Below, piece by piece: positions 10,499 through 20,814 of a stretch of 64,000 bases of DNA (its first letter is position 1; each line of letters begins with the position of its first letter). This DNA comes from Oscarella lobularis. Taxonomy: Eukaryota > Porifera > Homoscleromorpha > Homosclerophorida > Oscarellidae. Position numbers and translations under genes: made by a program. The stretch covers positions 124,001 through 188,000 of the forward strand of contig NC_089176.1 of NCBI RefSeq assembly GCF_947507565.1. The letters are read 5' to 3'. The notes under the pieces are model-generated. The model ran no database searches, was not told where the DNA came from, and saw only the letters and a list, made by a program, of their open reading frames with translations.

Positions 10499-13400
10499 AT
10501 GGCGGCTGAAGTGCTTCTCGCGCTGAAAGAAGCAAAAAATAGCCTCGACGCTTGCGAACGAGCTGTGAAGGCTACCGAAATCTTGTCTTCGCTGTTTCGA
10601 ACGCTGAGCGATAGCGCCGAAATGTCCGCAGCCTTTCGTGGCGACTTTTACGTCGATTTTTGCGACTATCTGCTCCAAATCGCCGCGTCGAAACCATTTC
10701 CCGACAAAGATCAACTGAATATGGACGCATTCTTCCTCAAAGGTCCTCCAAAAGACGCTCTCTTTCTCCTCGCGGAATCGCTAGACACGAAACAGTAGGA
10801 ATTTCACGCGAACTCTCAATATTCTAAATCTCTCGCGTTCCAGCGACAGAAATCGAACAGAAATCGCACTAAACATCCTCGAACGATGGCTAGACGAAGA
10901 AAGACTGCGCAATTTGCTATGGAACGAATGCCAGACAGCACAGTCTCAGAAACAGGGAATACGTCTTCTAAGCGGACCAACTGAAAGGCTCGTAAAGCGA
11001 ATCGTATCTCTTCCTGATCTCGTAGCCAATCGATTACGCGTTCAGAATAGGTACTAATTAGAGATTTTGTCATATGACTATTATTTATTGTTTGTCACAG
11101 ACCCGTGTTTCTACCTAAGGCTTACTTTCGTCTACTAGCAAAGTCAATTATGAACGTTCTTGTCATGATAGCAGATAGGCTTAGAGGTATCCTTTCAAAG
11201 ATGTATGACACGGGATCCAATAGTCCGTTTTAGGTGGGAGTGACTGCTCCTTAGGTTTTCTCACGTCCCTTGTTGGAAAGGCTTCTATTCATGGTCACGC
11301 AGGTGAAGAAAATGAACAGGGCTAAGCGAATAGTTAGGAAGAAAATTTTCCTTAATTAATAATAATTAATATTAGATATTGTTTGTGCCCAGTAAGCGTC
11401 TCCTCTTCTCCTTAGATGTCATCGTCAGTTACTTGCTGCCTCGCTTTGACTCTTTGACTCTAAAGGATCCGCTTTGGCGTCGATTGGCTCAACGACTTTT
11501 CACGGATGTGCCACCACAAACGCTCGAGTCGCTCGTGGGATGTCTCCTAGGCAAGATCGAACCGTAAGCATTGTCATTGGCCTTATGTTTTTGTCCGGTT
11601 ATTTTATTCGTTTTTAGGGAGAAGTCGGTATTGGATCGTCTCTTAGGGGACGCTGTTTGCTCAAACGAAAAGCTCCGGTTTCTTTTCACGCAGAAATTTA
11701 CTGTAATGCGAAGTTTTTCCAAGGTAAAGACATCGACGACTTTGTCTACTATTACGACTACTTTCTATCTTTAGGATACTGTTCTCTTGAACGTATCTAA
11801 CTACTTGTCTAGTTCGGAAAGACGCAGAAAAATTCTCCTCGAAGTAACCGTAGCAGTTTTAATTAAAACTATTTTTGTCAATAATCGTGCTCCCCGAGGC
11901 TCTAGAATCGACTCTCAAAGTGTGGGGCGATTCGTGCGCACTTAAGAACACTCCCTACGATCATCATCTCTACATAACCAAAGCTATACTTGCGTTCGCT
12001 TGTCACCTACGCGAAACGGAGTCTCAGAAATACAAGGACGGTGAGTAGCGACCTTGGCAAGGCGAAATATTGTGGTTGACCCGTTTTTCGTGCGCAGCTC
12101 TATTGAGAGTATTGATGCACGGCGTTCAAAGTCACCTAGCGTCTCCTATCGACAGACTGAGACGTCTTGGCATGGTTGTTGGGGAGTGTGTAGGCAGGAA
12201 ACTCGATTCGAGTGGCGTGGAACTAAAATTTGAGGTAAGGAGTAAGAAGAGATGGTCTCTAAGGTTTTTATCATAGTCACGCGACTATAGAGAGGATAAA
12301 TATTGTCTATTCTTAGTATGATGTTGACGATGAAGTGAAGCTGCTCTGGTCTCTATCTAAGCTTCCAGACGATTTGAATAGGTGCTAGAGTTTGGTTTTG
12401 CTAATTCGTATTAGTTGTAAAAAATTTTATTATTTAATTATCAGTCTGTATGAGACAAGAGAGGGCCCTGAAGAAGAAGATTCTTCTGAATCTGAACCGT
12501 TGATAGGAAAAGGTGTGGTGGTGGAAAAGGTCGATGATAATGATAGGTACTAGAGTCATGCTTTGTCTATTATGCCACGCGTGCTATCTCAATCTTTAGC
12601 GACGACGAAGACGACGACCTTAAGCCATATCCTTTGCCAGACGAGTCTAAAGCCCAGAAGAAAACTCCTGTGTATCTTCTGGACCTAATTGCAGGTATGT
12701 TGTTCATTGCCTATGCGTCTCTTGGCTTAGTCTGTGTCATTTATTGAATGTGAGTAACGCTCTTTCTTCCAGGTTTGCTTGCACGTGATGACAACGATCG
12801 AGTTCAAGCATCTCTGGAGGGAGCCGAAAGTCTGATTCGCGCAGGCCACTCCAATCTTTCAGATGTGAGAGAATCGCTATAATAACTATAAGGATCTTAT
12901 TTCACCTATGTACATACTTAGGTTGCAGCTGAACTTATGAAGATTCTGCTTCATTTACAAGATAGTTTCTATTTTCCTCAATTCGGGATGCTAAGGCACA
13001 AAGCCATGGTGGCTGCCGCTGTTATGTGTCCTCATCAGGTATGACTCAAAACGTTGGTGTCATCTTTAATTTAATTGGATCAGAATAGGCAGTCCCGTAT
13101 TTGACGTCAGAGTTTTTTAATCCTCACTACAGCCTAACTCATCGAATTGACATGCTGGAGGTTTGTGTTTAGAGATGATAGTCTTTGCCGATTGCCAACG
13201 TACATACATACAGGTTATATCATCCGCCGCGAGAGAGCTGTCTGATCCAACGTCTGTAAAGAAACCGGAGGAAAAAATGTCACTAGTAGCTTTGGATCAG
13301 GACGGAGATATTAAAAGTTGGCAGGCAATAGTGCAGAAGAGAATCGAGTCAAAGACGAAACGCTATCACAGGGTACTCAAACAGAAGACGAGAACTCAGG

Positions 13401-14110
13401 CTAATTAGATTATTCTTTTGTTTTGTTTAGCCTATGCCTAAACCAGCTCCTGTAGCCAATCGGTTTTCGCAGGTCGCCGGTCTCTTCTTCTATCCGTTGA
13501 TGAAAAATTATGATACGTATAATGTCACATCTTATTCACAGTACAGTTTTTCTTGACTGTCCCCCCCATAGGCCATTGAATACCATGAATCTTCTTGATC
13601 AAGACTCGTTTGTATTGGGAAGGCTGGTGTACACACTTGGAATTGTGTTGCATTCAGCAGCTCATAGTCCAGTACAGTTGAATCACCTCACGCATAGTGC
13701 CAATGATCATTAATGTTTTTTATCTAGTCTGCTTCACTGATGGCCTCTACGCTTCTAGATTTTATATGGACTCTTCGATTCCACTCCGAGAGGTATAATC
13801 GCAGTTTAATTGAGTGTAATCATTATTAATAAATTTTTTAGGTACGTCCAGTATTCATTGGTCTTTGCTCTATGCATGGTGCTGACAAGTGTTAGTCCCG
13901 CTGTTCTTGTCTGCAATTTGCAGTCAATTCTACTTGAATCTCACTCTTGGCTTAAAAGTAAACCAAGTGTTTATAAATTCCATTTTAGAAATTATTAATT
14001 ATGAGTGGTTAGCTATATTGCAAAGCGACGACGACTCTCGAATACAGGAACTGAGTATGCAGGCAATTGCTCTGCTTGAAAGTGTACTAAGGGAAGGGAT
14101 AAATACTTAG
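10499..14110 (+). CDS. TELO2: Telomere length regulation protein TEL2 homologue
   Basis: TELO2 works with TTI1 and TTI2 (TTT complex) and HSP90 to mature and stabilise PI3K-like kinases, including mTOR and ATM. The gene has many short exons. The start (MAAEVLLALKEAKNSL) has a good context. Recognisable blocks in order are the N-terminal helices to about 10797, then RRLGMVVGECVGRKLD (about 12153-12200), and the acidic linker DDEDDDLKPYPLPDE (about 12601-12650) that leads into the family's C-terminal HEAT region. Next come SLTHRIDMLEVIS, WQAIVQKRIESKTKR (about 13319-13365), RFSQVAGLFFYPLM, DQDSFVLGRLVYTLG and the last helices, ending VLREGINT-stop. The acidic linker holds the CK2-phosphorylated HSP90-cochaperone contact in vertebrate proteins. 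Gene order and reading phase look intact. Confidence 0.9.
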
Positions 14111-14134
14111 CATATGATACGGGACGCAAACAAG

Positions 14135-14368
14135 ATGGCGAATGTTGCAGTAGTCGACGAAGAAGCGCTTTCCCTCCAAGCCGCCTCCACGAACGTTGCT
14201 GCATTCGTTTGTCGTCGAAGTCTCGATTCCCTCTCCGACATCGATCCGGCAACGATTGACGGACTGCAACGATTGTCCGCTCATCTGCGCGACGAAGTCG
14301 AAGCGGAAGCACAAAATACGGAGAGTGCGAAAAGGAGAGGAAACGAACTTTCGAAAAAGGGGCGGTAG
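14135..14368 (+). CDS. Small unknown protein between TELO2 and AIMP2
   Basis: A 77-residue single-exon frame starts MANVAVVDEEALSLQ with a favourable context (AAGATGG) only 24 bp after the TELO2 stop. It is predicted to be mostly helical, with an acidic-hydrophobic first half (SLSDIDPATIDGLQRLSAHL) and a basic end (KRRGNELSKKGR). It has no signal peptide, membrane segment or cysteine pattern. I do not recognise a family; a small subunit of a larger coiled-coil complex is possible. An in-frame ATG 21 bp earlier (14114) would add seven residues. It could also be part of the TELO2 3' UTR, so coding status is uncertain. Confidence 0.4.
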   Translation: MANVAVVDEEALSLQAASTNVAAFVCRRSLDSLSDIDPATIDGLQRLSAHLRDEVEAEAQNTESAKRRGNELSKKGR

Positions 14369-14543
14369 CAGACAGTGACCGTACTGAGGTTTTTAGATAG
14401 CCTAGTGCATGATTGTGACGCTTGTTGTTGACCTGGTACACGATCAGTCTCAAGAGAATGAGTAATATTGAGTAGCAAGAAGCTTTTTTCCTCGCATTTT
14501 TTCCTCGTCCAGCGTGCGTTAGTGCGAACGCAAAATTGCCCAA

Positions 14544-15649
14544 ATGTCGACTATGTATAGCGTGAAGCCGTTCGTTCAGGACGATGTTAGGCAGGAATTG
14601 CCTAAAGGAATGTATCATATTCGAAACATTCATGGAGACCTCTCGGTATGGTAGGCTGTCTAACGGTCTAATGTCCTGATGCTCATCAATGTGAAACCGA
14701 GCCTTTGCAGGCATCCGTGAACCCTCAAGGGACACCAAAGAGTCTATCTGATCTGGAAAGTCGCCAGAACAACATCCTTAACCAGCTGGGCGACCTGAAA
14801 ACGCGCGTCGAAGTTCTCGCTCGAAAGCTCGACGTCAAAGTACGCGTACGCACGTCTCGAAGACAATGCACAACGCTATAATTACCCTTCCAGACAGCTG
14901 CGTCGTCGTCGTCGTCGTACCAGGACGTCGTCGTCGAATCGTCCCCCGATAATGTTCCCAAAGGGGTCCTTCTTCTACTCGCACTCGTTGCGGAGCGATT
15001 CGCGTGCGAGGCAACTTGCTACGTGCATTCAAGCGTCGCACGACCCGTTCCCGAGTCGCTTCGTCGTTGGACAGATCGCCTGAAAGCGTCTGGCGATCGT
15101 CCCATGAGACTTACTTGGATATGGAAAGACGGTACGGCATACGCGTATGTGAGGCATGCTCGGTTGCGCGCGTGACTAAGGGGGGGTATTATATCTATAC
15201 GGTATAGATATTAGCTTCAGGGAAGTGCTCTCATATTTCCCCAATGTACTTACATTTTTTTAGTGCCTTCTGGTCCAGTCTTGAAGGTATCCCAGCGCTG
15301 CGTCAAAGGCGAGGCGTCTATCTTGCGCTTTCTAGCGCGGGCCTTTCGAAACGATCTGTATGAAGAAGTCGGTCCGGCTGGAGCGAGTGACATCGATTAT
15401 TGGATCGATTCGGCGTCGACGACTCTTGCGCACGGCGGAGCGAAAGAGAAGGCGTCCGTGCTGAAGAATCTCAATGCTCGTCTCGGCCGACAGGATTTTC
15501 TCGCCGAGACTGGAAAATTGAGCATTGCTGACGTGGCAATGTACGCCGCGCTCAAAGGATCAGCTGCAGAGTCGACGGCACCGAATAACGTGAAAAAGTG
15601 GCTCAAGAGGCGGAGTGAAGACGAACTGTTTGGTCGTTTCGATCTCTGA
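14544..15649 (+). CDS. AIMP2: Aminoacyl-tRNA synthetase complex-interacting protein 2 (p38)
   Basis: AIMP2 is the scaffold of the animal multi-tRNA-synthetase complex. Four exons (14544-14645, 14711-14839, 14894-15131, 15264-15649) join in frame to 284 residues. The N-terminus MSTMYSVKPFVQDD matches the family's MPMYQVKPY start, which in vertebrates binds lysyl-tRNA synthetase. A leucine-rich coiled coil follows (LESRQNNILNQLGDLKTRVE). A serine-rich linker leads to a thioredoxin-like part with YVHSSVARVPESLRRW. The C-terminal GST-like domain contains EASILRFLARAF, DIDYWIDSA and LSIADVAMYAALKGS. It is slightly shorter than vertebrate AIMP2 because of the linker. A poly(A) signal lies 30 bp past the stop. 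Confidence 0.9.
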
Positions 15650-15679
15650 TCTGTTGCTACTACATAGCGTCTTTTCTTA

Positions 15680-15685
15680 AATAAA
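15680..15685 (+). terminator. AATAAA polyadenylation signal of AIMP2
   Basis: A canonical AATAAA hexamer lies 30 bp downstream of the AIMP2 stop codon and fits as its cleavage and polyadenylation signal. The following A-run and GT-rich stretch are consistent with a poly(A) site. Confidence 0.6.
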
Positions 15686-16055
15686 GACGTAAAAAAGGTC
15701 TCGTGGTAGTGTGCATACCTCTTCGGATTAGTAGCGTGTATTGCTCATTCTTCGTGAAACGAATTGGCCAGTTTCGAACACAAACTCAGGTCCATTTGGC
15801 CATCGAACCGATGAACGAATCTATAGTAGTATGAGGCAATTAGCCAGGCAATCAGACGACAGCTAGACTACTCATACTGACCCTCTCCTCTTTGCCCACG
15901 TTCTCTCCTTCTCTTTTTCTATTCTACATAGCAACCTCAAAGCAGGGAGAATTTCCGTCGATACCATTCGTCGCAGACAGCGCCTATTCAATGGCAGTAC
16001 ATCGGCCAATTGTGATTCCATCTCCCTAAACAATCCATAAGTACAAATGTGATAA
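15686..16055. other. Convergent intergenic spacer AIMP2/ATAD5
   Basis: This is the tail-to-tail spacer between AIMP2 (+) and ATAD5 (-), expected to hold both 3' UTRs. Pyrimidine-rich words occur at 15890-15930. No frame or repeat stands out. Confidence 0.45.
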
Positions 16056-19000
16056 TTACTCCACTAAGACGCACCGTTCACACTTTCCGCCTTCGCCACT
16101 GAGAACCATGTCAAATACACACGGATAGGTGTACCGATACGAATTCGGACAGCGATCCCGGAAGCACGAGTGAGTGTGAACTAAAGACGCTGCCTCCAAA
16201 GCCGAGCAAATATCGAGGCTAGTTCGTCTCCCGCAGCCTAGCGAGTAGTCGTCATCAGTACGAGGTGTGTCTGCAATGGGCGGGCATTCCCAGCAATTTG
16301 ACCACGGACCGCCGGTCTCAAGTCCAAAGGACGACGATGATAAGACGTCGGAAACGCTAAGAACGTCGCAGTGTCGTTGTAGTAGGGCCAACTGAACTTT
16401 CAGGTTCTCGTTGCTGTCGCCTTGCAACGAAAATGGAAGAAGGCGCTCCGCGTCGGAGAAGACGAGGTTGGGTTTGATAGCTTTGAGCCTGTCTAACGCG
16501 ACAGCGTTATTCTCGACTTGGAATCTCTATGGAACCAAAATTCAATAAATAAATCATGGGACCGGTTCGGGGTGGCATGGGTTGTACCTTTTCTTCTGCA
16601 GGTGAGAAATCAAGATGGATCCGAGGGATTCCAATCAAGAGACGTTGAGCCGCTTCTGCAGGTGGCACTACGGTGAATTCCGGCGTCTGAGAGCTTCGGC
16701 GGCGTCCTATAGCGAACCAGAATTGAAGATGATTCAAGCAGCGACGGACGTCACCACAATAAAAAGATAAGAGAGCTTTCAATGCACGACTGTCGACCGT
16801 CACTCCTTTGCAGAGACACATGAGCTGGAGAGTAGCGAGCAGAGACGCCTAAGCAAAAATTCTGAGCCAAGCAGACGAATTATTACTGAACGATAATAAC
16901 CTGGTTCGTGAGTGGAGAAGCAAACTGAATAACCTGGTGTTGAAAAGAGCAGTTTCGAAGTACGGACTGATCTGAAAAAGCCTCACAATTACATGCAAAC
17001 AGTCCTATACGTTCATATTCTTACCAGAAGTCGCCAATATCAGGGGCCTCTTCGTCGTTTCAACGATATTTCCAATCGAGGTCCAAAAGCCGTGATCCTC
17101 ATCAAATACAACCTCAACCTAAGAAATAATGCAATGAATTTTCAAGTAAGATTGCTAGCGCGTACGTCATCAATAAGTAGAAGAGCCGGTTTCGCAGCCT
17201 TGACGGAAACGACTTTTAATTCTTCGACTTCTTCGCTACTTTCCGTGTCAAATGCCAGTTTCTTCTTCCTTCTTTTCCCTTCCGTTTTCAAGGATCTCTT
17301 CGGCGCCGTTTTCTCGGGCTGGCCTCTCTTCGGCTCACTAGCTTGGCTTTCCTTTCGATTCTTAAGGAAGGAAGCGAAAGCCGGATGCACGGCTTTCGGT
17401 GGCGGTTGACTTTTCTCGACTATCTCCCCCCCTTTCGGTCTGTCAGCCTCGGCGTTGCCGAGACGACGCCGCTTGTGAGCGACTGTGCCGCACTGCGAAC
17501 CGAAATGATCGGCTTTTGAAGAAACGCCGTGGGAAAGCGTCGCCTCATGGAGCCGTGCCTGCAAGACTTTTCCAGTTCGTTTCGTCGACGCATTCAACTC
17601 CAGAACCTAGAGAAAACAACGATGAAAAAAGTCTTTCTCATAAATAGTCCCAAAACGAAAAAATAAATGTATGAAATGCGGCTTTTAGGTATTTTTAATT
17701 TATCAATAACGACTTAGCTAACGGAACATTAGGAGATCAAATTATCTTTAAAAAAAAACGAGACGTAAACTTGAAAACTAAACCTCTTTTGAATCTAAAA
17801 TTGGAACAGGAAGTACCTTGAGGCCGAGCTCCTCGGCGCAAGCATAAACAGCCGCCGTTTTCCCGCTACCGTGCGGCCCAACGAGAACAATGGCTTTACA
17901 CGGTCCTTCGTCTTCGACTTCCTCATCATCGTCGTCGTCATAGTCGACGTACCTGTTCTTTAAAACAACAAAATCATCATCGTCGTCAAGGGGGAAGCGC
18001 TCGGTGACGCGCTTCCGACGCTTCTTCTTCGTCTCCTGCTCGATGGGCGGCGAAGAGGGCGGAGACGAAACGACGGGAGGGTCTGCGGAAGGCTGCCCTT
18101 GCCATTCCATGAGCCAGCTACGCATTCGTTCGACAGCTTCGGTATTCGCTATTATTTCGCTGCTGTGACGAGGTGCGAATTCGTCTGCCCACGGTAAATC
18201 GGCTGACTGTTTCGCCGCCGTTGCTCTCTTCGAAAGAGAGTCGTATAGAATGCTGCATTCGATGCTGGGATGCTCAGTCGATAATTTTTCCAGTTCTTCA
18301 GACAGGGAGTTAGAAATCTCCTTATTAAGAAAAACTTTCTCGCTCTTTCCTGCCTTTGACGCCGATGAGGTGAATTCATTTGGAAGCAAAGATCTACAGC
18401 GTTCACTTTCAAGCGCACTGACAGCGTCTATGAACTTGACGTCGCCCCGTGGCTCTGCACTATTAGTCTCTTCTTCTTCCAGCTGGAGAACGTGACTGAT
18501 CTCCGGAAACGGCACGAAGTCCGGCAAACTCGCGGCCGTTGCCGCCCGATTTTTCTTTCGCAGCTCCGACTCCGGCAACAAAGTGACCAGATTCAGAGCA
18601 TTGCGAAGTTGAACGGCGGGAACGACGCCGTCCGCCTCGATCTCCTTCACATCATCATCATCATCATTCTTCACTTCAGACGGATCAGGATCAACCAATA
18701 TCGGGCAATACTTTCTCGGCGCCTTTCCTTTGCGCTTGTTACGTGCCGTCACCGGTTCCTCCTTTTTCTCATCAGCGGTCGACGAAGGCGTCTTTCTTTT
18801 CTTCGTCTTCTTCCTCTTTGCTTCCTCCGACGACGACGACGAAGATATGACTCGGCGGTCAAGTTTCGCTTGCTTGGATTCGGATTTTCGCGTTTTCTGT
18901 CGTCGTGACGCTTCCGTCACATCCACGTGAACAACCGACGCTTTACGCGTCCCTCGTCGTCTTCGCACGAACGCCGTCTCGACGTCGCTAGCCGACGAGG

Positions 19001-20289
19001 TAGCAACCTCGCGTGGAGGAGGAGAAGAATCCAGACGAACATCGTTAGTTTCGTCAGGAGGAGGAGGAGGACTCTCCTCTTCGTATTTAACGGGCAAAAC
19101 TTGCCTCCGCTTTTTTCTCTTTCTACCGCCGTCACCGCACTGGCGAGATGGCATAGAATGGAATTCCTCCTCCTGTGCGTCGCTTTGGGATTTTTCCTTC
19201 TCGCTCACCGACGCAGGTCCGTGAGTAAGCGAATGATTTTCATCATCAGAGACGCATTCGGCGTTTTCGAAGAGAGGAGAACGCGTACCGCCATCGATCT
19301 CACCACGACGACCATTCAACGCCCGCTCTTCCCATTCCATAATTTTTCTATAGTCCTCGTCGACCGAATCCTCCTCCATCGACGTCGTCTCCGCGTTGAC
19401 CGCCGCGTTCTTTTCGTCTATGACGACGTTGACAATCAACGGAAGACGCGTCTCTGTTGTGAGATTTCGCTGCACCGTCTCGAGTTTCGTAAGGACGTCT
19501 TCGACGTTGCTAGGATACGAAATAGCGGCGGCACAAGTTCGTTGCGAATGCATTCTTTCCACAATCTCGAATCCAGTTTCGTGAGAACTGTTTTCGTCGT
19601 CATTGCATGGAGACGTAGGTGGTGCTTTGGCTTTGTCCTTCTTATGAAATAGTATGGTTTGCTGTTTCAGTTCGTCTGCAACGGAGGGGAGCTCGCTTTC
19701 TTCACTATCTAGACCGTTCGCTAGATCAGGCAAGGTAGTTTCATCTGGATCAGGTAAAGATTTGGAGAGTCGAGAAGCGCCAAAGAAATCCGTAATTTTG
19801 AAATTTGACGATGCCAAGCCGCTGTCGACGACGTCATTTTCTTCGTTCTCTTCTCGAACGACCGCGCCCACGCGCCCACTTTCCGACAGAAAAAACGACG
19901 TAATGGGACGAACTGGCGCCGCCTTCTTCTCCGTTGTGACGTCATCGTCGGCGTTCCCTCCATCATCGCTCGAGTCGCTGAAATTTACGTCGCAGCGCAC
20001 TCGTCGCCGGCGTCGACGAAGCTTTCCCTTTCTCTCTCGTCGTCGCAGAGGTCGATTCTCGTCGCCGCTCGACGAATCGCTCTCCATTTCGATGCGCGAC
20101 GTTTTCGGGCCCTTCTTCGCACCTTTTCGGGTCTCTTTTCGCTTCGAGTGCGACGGTTTAGACCTGAGCGTGATAAAGTCGTCGTCGTCGTCGTTCTTCG
20201 GCTTCGCTTCGATTGCTTGGCGCGTGTTCTGCGACGACAAAAGAAAAGATCGCGTGTCCGCGCGGCGGAGTTGGAGACCTCACCCACAT
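16056..20289 (-). CDS. ATAD5: ATPase family AAA domain-containing protein 5 (Elg1-type PCNA unloader)
   Basis: ATAD5 forms an RFC-like complex with RFC2-5 that unloads PCNA from chromatin. Seven exons join in phase to about 1251 residues: 20284-20289, 17817-20228, 17166-17606, 17025-17118, 16901-16971, 16588-16848 and 16056-16526. The large exon carries a long acidic/basic disordered N-terminus. It then carries the AAA+ start (LPWADEFAPRHSSEIIANTE), an acidic insert and Walker A GPHGSGKTAAVYACAEELG. Exons 3-4 supply LELNAS..RTGK, an insert, then LLLIDDVEVVFDEDHGFW and the sensor region TTKRPLILATSD. Exon 6 has CGDVRRCLNHLQFWF, and the end resembles the vertebrate C-terminal region. The long exon opens after an acceptor (gtcgtcgcag), so the start lies upstream; the best fit is a six-nucleotide coding exon (ATGTGG) before gtgagg. 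The protein is shorter than the human one (about 1840), mainly in the N-terminus. Confidence 0.88.
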
Positions 20290-20814
20290 CGGATCGTCTC
20301 TCTAAAGCACTTCGCATCGCCCGCTAGCCGCTATGAGACACGGCGAGGAGAGAGAGAGACGCGCCTGCTGCACGAAAGCGCGAGGAAGGACAAGAGATTA
20401 TCCGGGTTCTTAGATTTTCGCGGGCACAGCTGGCACAGCTACTTCTTGGACAAAACTAACGCTTTTCTGCGTTGCAGCTTGTCTACAGAGGTAATTATTA
20501 GGATATCCGGCCGTCACTACGAAGTCGACGGTGATTACGGTAGGAAAAAGTGCCTTCGAACCAGGGATTCTCGAGAAATCCGTGTTCGAACGAACGAGTA
20601 GCTAGACCACGGATACGGACATGAGCTCTGTGTAGTTCTGTCGTCTGGGAGACCCCAGGCTTATCAGGCTCCACGACTAAATAGTAATTTGATTGGAGTT
20701 GAGCATGGAGGCTCTGCCATTTCCACGAAAAGAAATTAACAGTCAGGAAGCAGCTGCTGAAACCGAATTTTTCACCATGTAATCTCATTAGTCTCTAACG
20801 CGCTCTTAAAAGCA
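20290..20814. promoter_or_regulatory. Head-to-head (bidirectional) promoter region
   Basis: ATAD5 (-) and the LRR membrane gene (+) are divergently transcribed from this 525-bp interval. GAGA-rich words occur at about 20343-20360. Forward frames here are continuations of the antisense frame over ATAD5 and are not credible genes. No TATA box is obvious. Confidence 0.45.

Noticed and set aside
14013-14738. Reverse-strand frame of 241 codons across the end of TELO2 and start of AIMP2
   Set aside because: It overlaps two well-supported exons and the spacer, has no recognisable domain, and needs a non-standard reading of clear genes.
18927-19652. Forward-strand frame of 241 codons
   Set aside because: It is likewise an antisense shadow of ATAD5, with low-complexity Arg-rich content and no family resemblance.
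19654-20601. Forward-strand frame of 315 codons over the 5' part of ATAD5
   Set aside because: It is the antisense of the Asp/Ser/Arg-rich ATAD5 exon; its Ser/Phe-rich product reflects codon bias of the real gene and continues past the ATAD5 acceptor without exon structure.
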